Assembly: GCA_016717165.1 (NCBI GenBank)
Contig: JADKGA010000003.1
Coordinates: 124,001-188,000 of the forward strand
Source of the DNA: Candidatus Lutibacillus vidarii
GTDB lineage: Bacteria; Actinomycetota; Actinomycetes; Actinomycetales; Dermatophilaceae
Reading direction: 5' to 3'
DNA length: 64,000 nt
Part shown: positions 44,566-53,387 of the stretch, in pieces
How positions within the stretch are numbered: the stretch's first letter is position 1
Layout of the letters: every line of letters begins with the position of its first letter
Program-made: the position numbers and the translations under genes
The notes under the pieces: model-generated
Told to the model about the DNA's origin: nothing
Database searches by the model: none
The model's input: the letters and a program-made list of their open reading frames with translations, nothing else

Positions 44566-45846
44566 GTGCTGACCCGAGCGGAGGTCGAGCGTTTCGTCAT
44601 GGCGCTGACCGGCCTCGACGCCTCCGTCGACGATGCCGAGCGGATCGCCCAGCTCAGCGCGCTGGAGGCGGTCAAAGGCGCCGTCGCCGCCGCTCAGGCC
44701 CGGGTCAGCGTCGAGCTCTGGGCGTCGAGGGTGGCCGCTGATGCCGCGCGTGGCGTGCCGCTGGAGCACCGCGGTGACGGAGTCGCGGAGGAGATCGCCC
44801 TCGCCCGGCACGAGTCGCCCAGTCGTGGCGCGACCCACCTCGGGCTGGCCCGGGCGCTGGTCCTCGATCTGCCGCAGACGATGGCACACCTTGCCGCCGG
44901 ACGCATCAGCGAGTGGGCGGCGACCATGGTGCACCAGGCAACGGTGGTGCTTGAGCCCGGTGACCGTCGCACGGTCGACGCGCGGCTGGCGGCGGACCTG
45001 CCCCTGCTGTCGGACGCGCAGGCGGGCGCGGCTGCCCGGGGAGCCGCTCATGTGGTCGACCCCGCGAGTGCGGTCCGGCGGGTGCGCGCTGCGATGGCCG
45101 ACCGGCGGGTGACCATGCGGCCGGCCCCCGACTGTATGGCCCAGGTGACCGCCTTCCTGCCAGCCGCGCTGGGCATGGCGGTCTACTCGGCCCTCTCAGC
45201 GGCGGCCGACTCGGTCCGCGCCGGTGGGGGCGACGATCGGGGCCGCGGTGAGGTCATGGCCGACACCCTGGTCGAGCGCATCACCGGACAGAAGCAGGCT
45301 TCCGACGTCCCGGTGACCGTCAATGTCGTGATGTCGGAGGCATCGCTGGTCGCCGGGCATGATGGCGCGGGCCGGCTTCAGGGGTATGGCCCGGTGCCGG
45401 TTGCGGTGCTGGCCCAGCTCACCCGCAGCGGCAAGGCGGCGCTACGCCGGCTCTACACCGCGCCGACGACGGGTCGCCTGGTCGCGATGGACTCCCAGGC
45501 GCGGGCCTTCCCGGCCGGCCTGGCCGAGCTGATCGCCCTGCGCGACCAGGACTGTGCCACCCCGTTCTGCGGAGCCCCGGTCCGGCATACCGACCACAGC
45601 GTGGCCCACCGCCTCGGCGGCGCCACGTCCTTTGCCAACGGGCAGGGCATGTGCGAGCGACATAACCATGTGAAGGAGCTCCCGGGCTGGCGCACGACCC
45701 GGCTCTCGACGCACTCGGTCAGTGTCACCACGCCGTCCGGGCACCGCTACGACGCGACCGCTCCGCCACCGCTGGGGTGGGGCACGAGGTTGGCGGACGA
45801 GGTCTACAGCCCGTCCGAGCAGCGTTGCCTGCGGCTCCTCTCCTGA
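44566..45846 (+). CDS. DUF222 / HNH endonuclease family protein (13E12-like)
   Basis: A 426-residue protein with an N-terminal helical DUF222 domain (about 1-300) and a C-terminal HNH nuclease domain: the zinc pair in CATPFCGAP, the first His in HTDHSVAHRLGG, and CERHNHVKE. The mycobacterial 13E12 repeat genes have the same make-up, and members there are LexA-controlled (from memory). Function is unknown; DNA repair or mobility roles are proposed. I placed the start at the GTG with GGAGGGG 10 nt upstream, because the upstream ATGs fall within the -10 element. It is monocistronic. Confidence 0.88.
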   Translation: MLTRAEVERFVMALTGLDASVDDAERIAQLSALEAVKGAVAAAQARVSVELWASRVAADAARGVPLEHRGDGVAEEIALARHESPSRGATHLGLARALVLDLPQTMAHLAAGRISEWAATMVHQATVVLEPGDRRTVDARLAADLPLLSDAQAGAAARGAAHVVDPASAVRRVRAAMADRRVTMRPAPDCMAQVTAFLPAALGMAVYSALSAAADSVRAGGGDDRGRGEVMADTLVERITGQKQASDVPVTVNVVMSEASLVAGHDGAGRLQGYGPVPVAVLAQLTRSGKAALRRLYTAPTTGRLVAMDSQARAFPAGLAELIALRDQDCATPFCGAPVRHTDHSVAHRLGGATSFANGQGMCERHNHVKELPGWRTTRLSTHSVSVTTPSGHRYDATAPPPLGWGTRLADEVYSPSEQRCLRLLS

Positions 45847-45849
45847 GGG

Positions 45850-47367
45850 TCAGACCACCTCGACGGTGACCGAGTGATGCCCGGTCGCGCCATCGGGGTC
45901 GGACCGCTGGACCTGGTCGGTCTGGACCGCGCCCGTGCCGTCGGTCGCGCGGACGGTCAGAGTATGCCGCCCCGGCGCTGCCGGCCAGCGATAGACCCAC
46001 TGCCGCCAGGCGTCGATGCTCGGTTCGGCCGCGAGGTCGGCCTCCACCCAAGGACCCTCATCGACCCGAACCTCGACGCGGCTGATGCCGCGATGCTGGG
46101 CCCACGCCACGCCGGCCACGGCGACGAGACCATCGGCGGTTCGCTGCGCCTGCGTGGAGTCCCTCGGCACGTCGATCCGCGATGCGGTCTTGACCGGCCC
46201 GAGGGCCGACCAGCCACGCGGAGTCCAGTACCCCTGGTCGGCGTCGAAGCGGGTGACCTTGAGATCGGTCACCCATTTCGTCGCGGAGACGTACCCATAG
46301 AGACCGGGGACCACGAGCCGCACCGGGTAGCCGTGCTCGGCCGGGAGCGGCTCGCCGTTCATCGCCACGGCCAACAAGGCATCGCGGCGATCGGTCAGGG
46401 CGGTCAGCGGAGTTCCGGCCGTCCAGCCATCGACGCTGGTCGACAGGACCATGTCCGCGTCGGGGTGAACGCCGACCCGGGCCAGGAGGTTCCGGACGGG
46501 CCACCCGGTCCACACAGCGTTGCCGCAAAGATCCCCGCCCACCTCGTTCGACACGCAGGTCAGCGTCACGAGCTGCTCTTGCAGCGACTCGGCGAGCAGC
46601 TCGTCGTAGGTCAGGACGACCTCCTTGTCGACCATGCCATGGACGCGCAGTGACCACGTGGCTGAGTCGACCTCGGGGACAGTGAGGGCGGTATCGATCC
46701 GGTAGAAGTCGGCGGCTGGGATGATGTAGGGAGTTTGTCCGGGGACTCCCGGGTTCACCCCGGTGAAGGTGGGCAGTGGGCGGGCCGGGGCAGGCAGCGT
46801 CGCGGCGCCGGTGGGAACCGGTCGGGTCGCACCCGCCGACCACGGCCGCGCCCCGAGCAGACCTATGCCGACTCCGAGGGCCCCGCCGAGGAGAGTCCGT
46901 CGCGTGACCCCTCGGGACTCTGCCCCGTCAGCGTCCCTGACTGCACGGGCCAGAAGTGCCAGCCCGAGGCCCGTGCCGATGCCCATCGGGAGGGCGTCAG
47001 CGATGGTTGCTGCGGGGCGAGAGAGCACGACGAGGATGCCGACGATCCCCAACCCCCCGAACAGCCAGAGACCGATCCCGGATCGGCGCATCGCCACCAC
47101 CCCGATCGCGGCGCAGGCCGCGGCGAGGACGACGAGGACTCCGGTGAGGAGGACGGCCTTGTCGGCGGTCCCGAAGGCCGAGACCGCGAGGTTCTTCAGC
47201 CAGAGCGGCACCCGGTCGACTCCTGCTCCCCCGGCCGAGACAACTGGAGCGGCGGCGGGTGACGTCAAACCGATCGGGCGGGTTAGAGCCGCCAGGCCGG
47301 TTGCCGTGCCGACCGCCATCGCCCCAGCGGCGAGACCGGACCAGGCGCCCGTTCGACGGCTTCCCAT
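45850..47367 (-). CDS. Membrane-bound molybdopterin oxidoreductase, sulfite oxidase family
   Basis: A 505-residue protein with four hydrophobic helices in the first 145 residues and a fifth after SRGVTRRTLLGGALG (a Tat-like RR stretch). The sulfite-oxidase-type Mo-cofactor domain (about 215-395) has the molybdenum-ligating Cys271 in LTCVSNEVGGDL. A C-terminal Ig-like dimerisation domain (VAGVAWAQHRGISRVEVRVDEGPW) completes it. Unlike vertebrate sulfite oxidase it lacks a cytochrome b5 domain. The substrate may be sulfite or another oxyanion. GGAGAG precedes the ATG, 16 bp after rdgB. Confidence 0.88.
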   Translation of the reverse strand: MGSRRTGAWSGLAAGAMAVGTATGLAALTRPIGLTSPAAAPVVSAGGAGVDRVPLWLKNLAVSAFGTADKAVLLTGVLVVLAAACAAIGVVAMRRSGIGLWLFGGLGIVGILVVLSRPAATIADALPMGIGTGLGLALLARAVRDADGAESRGVTRRTLLGGALGVGIGLLGARPWSAGATRPVPTGAATLPAPARPLPTFTGVNPGVPGQTPYIIPAADFYRIDTALTVPEVDSATWSLRVHGMVDKEVVLTYDELLAESLQEQLVTLTCVSNEVGGDLCGNAVWTGWPVRNLLARVGVHPDADMVLSTSVDGWTAGTPLTALTDRRDALLAVAMNGEPLPAEHGYPVRLVVPGLYGYVSATKWVTDLKVTRFDADQGYWTPRGWSALGPVKTASRIDVPRDSTQAQRTADGLVAVAGVAWAQHRGISRVEVRVDEGPWVEADLAAEPSIDAWRQWVYRWPAAPGRHTLTVRATDGTGAVQTDQVQRSDPDGATGHHSVTVEVV

Positions 47368-47383
47368 CTCTCCACCCCCCGGC

Positions 47384-48001
47384 TCAGCCGCGCCCGAAGG
47401 CGGCGCGAAGGTGCGGGATAAGCGCCCGGAAGGCCGCGCCCCGGTGGGAGCGGGCGTTCTTCTCCGTCGGGCTCAGCTCGGCCGAGGTCCGCGGGTCCCC
47501 GTCGACCTGGAGGATCGGGTCGTACCCGAAGCCGTTGCTCCCCCGTGGCGCCCGGGTGAGGGTCCCCCGGAAGTGCCCCTCCTCAACGACCACGAGACGC
47601 CCCGGCACGGCGAGGGCCGCCGCGCAGACGAAGCCGGCGCCCCGGTGGACGTCGGGCACATCGGCCAGCTGGGCCAGGAGCAGCTCGAGGTTGGCCCGGT
47701 CGTCGCCGTGCCGACCGGACCACCGAGCGCTGAAGATCCCCGGCGCCCCACCGAGGACGTCGACGGCCAGTCCGCTGTCGTCGGCCAGCGCGGGCAGACC
47801 GAGGGCGTCGGCGACCGCCGCCGCCTTCTTGGTCGCGTTCGCCGCGAAGGTCACGCCGTCCTCGACGACGTCGGGCAGGTCAGGGTAGGCCGACAGGCCG
47901 ACGACCTCGAGGTCGAGCTCGGCCACGACATCCCCGAGGATGGCGAGAAGCTCCCCGACCTTGTGCTCGTTACGGGTGGCAAGGACGATGCGGTTCGGCA
48001 T
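47384..48001 (-). CDS. rdgB: XTP/dITP diphosphatase (non-canonical purine NTP pyrophosphatase)
   Basis: A 205-residue Ham1/RdgB enzyme that hydrolyses dITP, ITP and XTP to monophosphates, keeping deaminated purines out of nucleic acids. ATRNEHKVGEL, TFAANATKKA, the metal-site ALADDSGLAVDVLGGAPGIFSARW and GSNGFGYDPI are the family motifs. It is 6 nt downstream of rph and co-transcribed with it. Confidence 0.95.
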   Translation of the reverse strand: MPNRIVLATRNEHKVGELLAILGDVVAELDLEVVGLSAYPDLPDVVEDGVTFAANATKKAAAVADALGLPALADDSGLAVDVLGGAPGIFSARWSGRHGDDRANLELLLAQLADVPDVHRGAGFVCAAALAVPGRLVVVEEGHFRGTLTRAPRGSNGFGYDPILQVDGDPRTSAELSPTEKNARSHRGAAFRALIPHLRAAFGRG

Positions 48002-48007
48002 ACGAGA

Positions 48008-48733
48008 TCACCCGCCCAGGGCGGCGCGCTGAAGTGCCGTAAGGTCCGCGCACCCCTTCGCGGCCAACGCCAGCAGGGCGTCAAGCCGCCCCCGGTCGAA
48101 GGGCTCCCTCTCGGCCGTGCCCTGAACCTCGACGAAACGCCCATCGCCGGTCATGACGACATTCATGTCCGTGTCGGCGCTGACGTCCTCGGGGTAGTCC
48201 AGGTCAAGGACCGGCACGCCGTCGACGACCCCCACGCTGACCGCCGCGACCGACCCGACCAGCGGGGTTTTGCCGGCCGCCACCCACCCCTGCGCTGTGC
48301 CGTAGGCAACCGCGTCGGCGAGGGCGACATACGCACCGGTGATCGACGCGGTGCGGGTGCCGCCGTCGGCCTGGAGGACATCGCAGTCGAGGACGACGGT
48401 GTTCTCGCCGAGGGCGCGGGTGTCGACGACCGCGCGAAGCGAGCGCCCGACGAGGCGGGAGATCTCGTGGGTGCGACCGCCGACCTTCCCGCGGACCGAC
48501 TCGCGGTCGCTCCGGGTGTTCGTCGATCGCGGCAGCATGGCGTACTCCGCGGTGACCCAGCCCTTCCCTTGGCCCTTGAGCCAGCGCGGGACGCCCTCGG
48601 TCAGCGAGGCGACGCAGAGCACCCTCGTCTTGCCGAACTCGACGAGCACCGAGCCCTCTCCGGTGTCCTGCCAGTGCCTCGTGATCCGGATCTGGCGGAG
48701 CTGGTCGGGGGCGCGGCCGTCGTGTCGGGTCAT
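48008..48733 (-). CDS. rph: Ribonuclease PH
   Basis: A 241-residue phosphorolytic 3'-5' exoribonuclease that trims tRNA 3' ends. RITRHWQDTGEGSVLVEFGKTRVLC, GWVTAEYAMLPRSTNTR, SRLVGRSLRAVVD and VLQADGGTRTASITGA are conserved, and the catalytic Asp lies in DLDYPEDVSADTDMNVV. The ATG giving MTRHDGRAPDQL matches the family; TAGCCT lies 7 nt upstream with no ribosome site, so rph probably has its own leaderless promoter within the larger operon. Confidence 0.96.
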   Translation of the reverse strand: MTRHDGRAPDQLRQIRITRHWQDTGEGSVLVEFGKTRVLCVASLTEGVPRWLKGQGKGWVTAEYAMLPRSTNTRSDRESVRGKVGGRTHEISRLVGRSLRAVVDTRALGENTVVLDCDVLQADGGTRTASITGAYVALADAVAYGTAQGWVAAGKTPLVGSVAAVSVGVVDGVPVLDLDYPEDVSADTDMNVVMTGDGRFVEVQGTAEREPFDRGRLDALLALAAKGCADLTALQRAALGG

Positions 48734-48805
48734 GGGGGCAAGGCTAACCGGGACCGACCGAGGGCAGGCCATGACGAAACGATGACAAGACGATGACCGG
48801 GCAGG

Positions 48806-49579
48806 TCAGAAGTCGTAGGTCCCCTCGGGGGCGGCCAGCTCGACCTCGCCGGGCCACTCCGCGGCGGCCTGCGCGCGGCATACCTCGGGGTCGTTCCACG
48901 AGGGCAGGTGGGTGAGCATGAGCCGACGCACTCCCCCCGCCGCGACCGCGGCCGCCGCGGCCCGGGAACCGCTGAGGTGGATGCCCCGCTCGGCATCGCG
49001 CCCGTCGACGAAGGCGCACTCGACCAGGGCCAGGTCGGCGCCGCGGAGCAGCGGGGTGAGGTTGTCGCAGGTGTCGGTGTCGCCGGTGTAGGCGAGCACC
49101 GCGTCCCCACTCGTCACGCGGAAGCCGTAGGTCTCCACCGGATGGTTCATCAGGTACGGCGTCACCGTGACCGGCCCAACGGACACCGGCTCGCCATCGC
49201 GCAGGCGGAGGAAGTCGTAGGCCCGCTCGAGCCGGTGGACGTCCCCGCCGTAGGCCCGTTCAATGCGTCGAGCGGTGCCCGCGGGCCCATACACCGGGAG
49301 CCGCCGGGCGGTCCGGCCACCCGGCTGGTACCGGTGCATGACGTACAGCCCGCAAAGGTCGAGGCAGTGGTCGGGGTGCAGGTGGGTGAGGAAGATCGCG
49401 TCGAGCGACAGCGGGTCGATGTGGCGCTGGAGCACCCCGAGCGAGCCGTTCCCGACGTCGAGGAGGATGCGCCATACCTTCTGCTCGTCCGCCGGGTCGG
49501 GGACGGCGACGAGGTATGCCGACGCAGGCGAGTCGGGCCCCGGGAACGAGCCGGAGCACCCGATGACCGTGAGCCTCAT
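48806..49579 (-). CDS. MBL-fold metallo-hydrolase, RNase Z-like
   Basis: A 257-residue metallo-beta-lactamase fold protein with the HLHPDHCLDL zinc motif, further ligands in LMNHPVETYGFR and YTGDTDTCDN, and LTHLPSWND. It resembles ElaC/RNase Z-type hydrolases; the M. tuberculosis orthologue in the same place is Rv1339 (reported to act on cyclic nucleotides, from memory). The exact substrate here is unknown. The ATG overlaps the murI stop (ATGA). Confidence 0.88.
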   Translation of the reverse strand: MRLTVIGCSGSFPGPDSPASAYLVAVPDPADEQKVWRILLDVGNGSLGVLQRHIDPLSLDAIFLTHLHPDHCLDLCGLYVMHRYQPGGRTARRLPVYGPAGTARRIERAYGGDVHRLERAYDFLRLRDGEPVSVGPVTVTPYLMNHPVETYGFRVTSGDAVLAYTGDTDTCDNLTPLLRGADLALVECAFVDGRDAERGIHLSGSRAAAAAVAAGGVRRLMLTHLPSWNDPEVCRAQAAAEWPGEVELAAPEGTYDF

Positions 49580-50415
49580 CCGGGCGCGACCTCCTGGCGG
49601 TGCGCTTCGACGGCCGCCTCGGGCCCCAGGAACCTCCTGGCCAGGCGCGAGAAGGTGAGTGGGTCGCCGGTGGTGACGAACTCGTGGCGCGGCGCGGGAA
49701 GGTCGTCGGGGCGGAGCCGGCCGCTGTCGGCGAGGACCCGGTAGAGGTCCTTCGCGGTCTCCTCGGCGGAGGAGACCAGGGTGACAAGGTCGCCCATGAC
49801 ATAGGAGATGACACCGGTGAGCAGCGGGTAGTGGGTGCAGCCGAGGATGAGCGTGTCGACACCCTCGGCCTGCAGCGGCGCGAGGTACTCCCGGGCGACG
49901 GCGATGAGCTCCTGACCGCCGGTCACCCCGCTCTCGACGAACTCGACGAACCGGGGGCAGGGCTGGCTGGTCACGGTGATCTGCGGCGCCGGCGCGAAGG
50001 CGTCGATATACGCCCGCGAGTTGTGGGTGCCGAGCGTCGAGATGACCCCGACCCGGTTGTCCCGGGTGGCTGCCGCAGCGCGACGCACCGCGGGACGGAT
50101 GACCTCGATGACGGGGACGTCATACCGCTCCCGAGCGTCGTGCAGAACCGCGGCGGCGGCGGTATTGCAGGCGATGACGAGGGCCTTGACTCCTCGCGCG
50201 ACGAGGCTGTCGAGGCACTCGAGGGCGAGCTCGCGGGTCTGGGCGATGGGGCGCGGACCGTAAGGGGTCCGCGCCGTGTCACCGAAGTAGACGATCGCCT
50301 CGTGCGGCAGCTGGTCGAGCACGGCCCGGGCGACGGTGAGGCCGCCGTACCCGGAGTCGAAGATCCCGATCGGTGCGTCCGCCACGGGGCTGAGCGTACT
50401 TCGCCGCACCGACAC
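49576..50415 (-). CDS. murI: Glutamate racemase
   Basis: The enzyme converts L- to D-glutamate for peptidoglycan. The two catalytic cysteines lie in VIACNTAAAAV and LILGCTHYPLL; the N-terminal IGIFDSGYGGLTVA and GDTARTPYG complete the site. The start is uncertain: GTG codons at 50415 and 50409 are near a GAGG, while the GTG at 50385 (VADAPIGIFDSG) best fits the family length but lacks a ribosome site. It is in an operon downstream of clpS and the DUF2017 gene. Confidence 0.94.
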   Translation of the reverse strand: MSVRRSTLSPVADAPIGIFDSGYGGLTVARAVLDQLPHEAIVYFGDTARTPYGPRPIAQTRELALECLDSLVARGVKALVIACNTAAAAVLHDARERYDVPVIEVIRPAVRRAAAATRDNRVGVISTLGTHNSRAYIDAFAPAPQITVTSQPCPRFVEFVESGVTGGQELIAVAREYLAPLQAEGVDTLILGCTHYPLLTGVISYVMGDLVTLVSSAEETAKDLYRVLADSGRLRPDDLPAPRHEFVTTGDPLTFSRLARRFLGPEAAVEAHRQEVAPG

Positions 50416-50477
50416 CTCGGCGTCCGCCCCTCGTCGCGTGCATCACAGCGCGGGTCGCCGTACGGCCGCCGATCGGG

Positions 50478-51059
50478 TCAGCGCAGCATGGCCTGGACGA
50501 GCGACTCCTGGAGCCAGCCGAGGAAGTCGTAGACCGCGACCGCGTAGGCCGCCGGGTCGTCGTCCCCCGCTGACGCGAGGTAGGCGTCGAGCAACGCCGC
50601 GTCGTCGTCGTTACGCAGCCCGAGCCGCTCCCCCAACAGGAGGCGGACGTCGTTGATGGCGACGAGCATCGCCTGGCTCTGCTCCGGCGCGACCCGGACC
50701 TTGTCGCCGCGGGCACCCCGGATCAGCGCCATCGCCGTGTCGAGGCAGGCGCTCTTGTGGGTGCGCAGGTCCTCCTCGGTCAGGCGCCGGAACTCCGCGG
50801 CCGTCTCCGGATCGCCCCGGTGTCCGGTCGGCAGCAGCCGCTCCAGCGCGGGGTCGCGGGGGGCGTCGGCCAGCCCGACGGGCTCACGCAACGAGGCGAC
50901 GAGAGCCTCGAACTCGTCCTGCGGCTCGGGTCCGTCGGCCACGAGATGCGGGGCGAGCAGGCCACGGGTCTGCTCCATCAGCCCGACGATGAGGGCGCGT
51001 TCGGTGCGGTCCAGCTGGGCCACCCACGCACCGCGCGAGCGCCGGAACCCGGTCGCCAT
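50478..51059 (-). CDS. DUF2017 family protein
   Basis: The 193-residue, mostly helical soluble protein matches DUF2017, found almost always directly after clpS in actinobacteria. EFRRLTEEDLRTHKSACLDTAMALI and the Asp-rich LGLRNDDDAALLDAYLAS are its most conserved-looking parts. No enzymatic motif is seen. It begins 3 nt after the clpS stop, so a role connected to ClpS and ClpC proteolysis is plausible but only inferred from context. Confidence 0.85.
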   Translation of the reverse strand: MATGFRRSRGAWVAQLDRTERALIVGLMEQTRGLLAPHLVADGPEPQDEFEALVASLREPVGLADAPRDPALERLLPTGHRGDPETAAEFRRLTEEDLRTHKSACLDTAMALIRGARGDKVRVAPEQSQAMLVAINDVRLLLGERLGLRNDDDAALLDAYLASAGDDDPAAYAVAVYDFLGWLQESLVQAMLR

Positions 51060-51062
51060 CGC

Positions 51063-51353
51063 TCAGCCGTCCTTCTCAAAGGTGGCCCACAGGCCGTACC
51101 CCTGCATGGCAACGGTGTCGACCTCCATCTCCTCGCGGGAGCCGTGCGAGACGGCGGCCTTGCCCTTGACGTGGACGTCCATCATGAGCTTCTCCGCCTT
51201 GCCCCGCGGGTAGCCGAAGTAGGTCATGAAGACATAAGTGACATAGGACATGAGGTTGACCGGGTCGTTCCACACCAAGGTCACCCAGCCCGGGTCGGTC
51301 GCCAGCGCCTCGTCCGCGACCGTGGTCGGGTCGACGGTGGGCGCAAGCGACAT
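51063..51353 (-). CDS. clpS: ClpS, N-degron adaptor of the Clp protease
   Basis: The 96-residue adaptor delivers proteins with destabilising N-terminal residues to the ClpC unfoldase. WVTLVWNDPVNLMSYVTYVFMTYFGY holds the residues that bind N-degrons, and KAEKLMMDVHVKGKAAV the ClpC-contact helix. The ATG at 51353 was chosen by fit to the family; a 17-bp palindrome overlaps it. It is first in the clpS-DUF2017-murI-MBL-rph-rdgB series and divergent from pncB. Confidence 0.94.
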   Translation of the reverse strand: MSLAPTVDPTTVADEALATDPGWVTLVWNDPVNLMSYVTYVFMTYFGYPRGKAEKLMMDVHVKGKAAVSHGSREEMEVDTVAMQGYGLWATFEKDG

Positions 51354-51367
51354 ACCCCAAGGGTATG
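51351..51367. promoter_or_regulatory. Palindrome overlapping the clpS start, in the clpS/pncB divergent region
   Basis: CATACCCCAAGGGTATG has perfect 7-bp arms around CAA. It covers the clpS ATG and lies about 80 bp before pncB. It also contains part of a GTATGCCG copy (51363-51370), so the symmetry may be partly a by-product of that common word. Confidence 0.3.
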
Positions 51368-51447
51368 CCGTCCCAGCGCCGTCCCCGGGAGCCGTCGACG
51401 CGCACCGCCCGAGGGCCGGGAGCCAGGCAAGGCCGTACGCTGACGCC

Positions 51448-52749
51448 GTGACGACGAGCACCGCGCTGCTGACCGACCACTACGAGCTGACGATGATCGA
51501 GGCGGCGCTGCGCAGTGGCGCGGCCACGAGGCGGTGCGTCTTCGAGCTCTTCGCGCGCCGCCTCCCCGAAGGGCGCCGCTATGGCGTCGTCGCCGGCACC
51601 GGCCGCTTCCTCGAGGCGCTCGCCGGCTTCCGCTTCGACGCCGTCGCCCTCGAGCAGCTCGCCCGGACGAAGGTCGTCGACGAGGCGACCCTGGCCTGGC
51701 TGTCGGACTACCGCTTCACCGGCGACATCAGCGGCTACGCCGAAGGCGAGGCATTCTTCCCCGGCTCCCCCGTCCTCGTCGTCGAGTCCGGTTTCGCCGA
51801 GGGCGTGGTGCTGGAGACCCTGGCCCTGTCGATCCTCAACCACGACAGTGCCGTCGCCGCCGCGGCCTCCCGGATGACCTCGGCCGCCGGCGACCGGCCC
51901 TGCATCGAGATGGGCTCGCGGCGCACCCATGAGGAGGCCGCGGTCGCGAGCGCCCGGGCGGCATACCTCGCCGGGTTCGCGGCGACGTCCAACCTCGAGG
52001 CGGGCCGCCGGTATGGCGTGCCGACGACCGGCACTGCGGCGCACGCCTTCACGCTGGTCCATGACACCGAGGAGGAGGCCTTCGCCGCCCAGCTCGCCGC
52101 GTTGGGGACCGGGACGACCCTGCTCGTCGACACCTACGACGTGACCCATGCGGTCGAGACCGCGGTCCGGCTCGCCGGGCCCGACCTGGGGGCGGTGCGC
52201 CTGGACTCCGGTGACCTGCTCGTCCTGGCCCGCCAGGTCCGTGAGCAGCTCGACGCCCTCGGCAACGGGCGGACCCGCATCATCGTCACCTCCGACCTCG
52301 ACGAGTACGCCATCGCGGCGCTGGCGGCCGGTCCGGTCAGCGGCTACGGCGTCGGGACCTCGCTGGTCACCGGCTCGGGCGCCCCGACCGCGGGGATGGT
52401 CTACAAGCTCGTCCTGCGCAGCAACGACGACGGCGTCATGGAGCCGGTCGCGAAGAAGAGCAAGGACAAGACCTCGGTCGGTGGGCGCAAGTGGGCGCTG
52501 CGCCGGCGCAACACCACGGGCATCGCCGAGGCCGAGATCATCGGCATCGGGGAGGCGCCGCACGACGACGGCGACGACCGGCCGCTCATGGTCGACCTGG
52601 TCCGGGACGGCGCGGTCATTGCCGACACCTCGGTGCAGGCCGCCCGGGAGCGCCACCACGCCTCTCGCGAGGAGCTGCCCGCCTCGGCCCGTCAGCTGCA
52701 GAAGGGCGAGCCGGTCATCCCCACCGTGTACCTCGGCGGGGCGAGCTGA
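51448..52749 (+). CDS. pncB: Nicotinate phosphoribosyltransferase
   Basis: A 433-residue enzyme of the NAD salvage (Preiss-Handler) pathway: nicotinate plus PRPP (with ATP) to nicotinate mononucleotide. TDHYELTMIEAAL is the N-terminal signature. His161 in EMGSRRTHEEAA corresponds to the phosphorylated His, and AVRLDSGDL and ARQLQKGEPVIPTVY are conserved. TACGCT lies exactly 6 nt before the GTG with no ribosome site, a textbook leaderless start. pncA follows after 19 bp with its own -10, giving a two-gene NAD-salvage pair. Confidence 0.95.
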   Translation: MTTSTALLTDHYELTMIEAALRSGAATRRCVFELFARRLPEGRRYGVVAGTGRFLEALAGFRFDAVALEQLARTKVVDEATLAWLSDYRFTGDISGYAEGEAFFPGSPVLVVESGFAEGVVLETLALSILNHDSAVAAAASRMTSAAGDRPCIEMGSRRTHEEAAVASARAAYLAGFAATSNLEAGRRYGVPTTGTAAHAFTLVHDTEEEAFAAQLAALGTGTTLLVDTYDVTHAVETAVRLAGPDLGAVRLDSGDLLVLARQVREQLDALGNGRTRIIVTSDLDEYAIAALAAGPVSGYGVGTSLVTGSGAPTAGMVYKLVLRSNDDGVMEPVAKKSKDKTSVGGRKWALRRRNTTGIAEAEIIGIGEAPHDDGDDRPLMVDLVRDGAVIADTSVQAARERHHASREELPASARQLQKGEPVIPTVYLGGAS

Positions 52750-52768
52750 CCGGGGTAGCCTGTCGCGC

Positions 52769-53371
52769 ATGGCTCAGACCCGCACCGCGTTGATCCTCGT
52801 CGACGTCCAGAACGACTTCTGCGAGGGCGGCTCGCTCGCGGTTGGCGGTGGCGCCGGCGTCGCGGCGGGCATCAGCGAGTATGTCGAACGGCACGGCAAG
52901 ACGTACGCGGCCATCGTCGCGACGGCCGACTGGCACGAGGACCCGGGGGCGCACTTCGCTCCGTCGCCGGACTATGTCGACACCTGGCCGGTGCACTGTG
53001 CGGCCGGCACCGAGGGCGCCCAGTTCCACCCCAACGCCGCGAAGGCCTTCGAGTTCGTCGAGGCCGTCTTCCGCAAAGGCCGCTTCGCCGCGGCATACAG
53101 CGGCTTCGAGGGGACGACCATCGAGGGCGACTCGCCGACGTCACTGGCGAGGTGGCTGGCCGAGCGCGACGTCCAGGCCGTCGACGTCGTCGGCATCGCC
53201 ACCGACCACTGCGTGCGCGCCACCGCGGTCGACGCCGTCCACGAGGGCCTGACCACCCGGGTGCTCCTCGACCTCACCGCCGGTGTTTCGCCCGCGACGA
53301 CCGAGCTCGCGCTGGAGGAGATGCGCGAGGTCGGGGTCGAGCTGGTCGGTGAGCCGGTCCTCACCAGCTGA
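52769..53371 (+). CDS. pncA: Nicotinamidase
   Basis: A 200-residue isochorismatase-fold amidase that converts nicotinamide to nicotinate, the substrate of PncB. The catalytic triad is Asp12 (LVDVQNDF), Lys103 (FRKGRF) and Cys148 (ATDHCVRAT); metal ligands are Asp54, His56 and His62 (ADWHEDPGAHF). The homologous mycobacterial enzyme activates pyrazinamide. TAGCCT 7 nt before the ATG suggests leaderless transcription. Confidence 0.95.
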   Translation: MAQTRTALILVDVQNDFCEGGSLAVGGGAGVAAGISEYVERHGKTYAAIVATADWHEDPGAHFAPSPDYVDTWPVHCAAGTEGAQFHPNAAKAFEFVEAVFRKGRFAAAYSGFEGTTIEGDSPTSLARWLAERDVQAVDVVGIATDHCVRATAVDAVHEGLTTRVLLDLTAGVSPATTELALEEMREVGVELVGEPVLTS

Positions 53372-53387
53372 CGGCAGCACCCACGGT

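Noticed and set aside
46763..48796. 677-codon open frame opposite the Mo enzyme, rdgB and rph
   Set aside because: Shadow of three well-supported genes on the other strand; low-complexity Arg/Asp/Gly translation.
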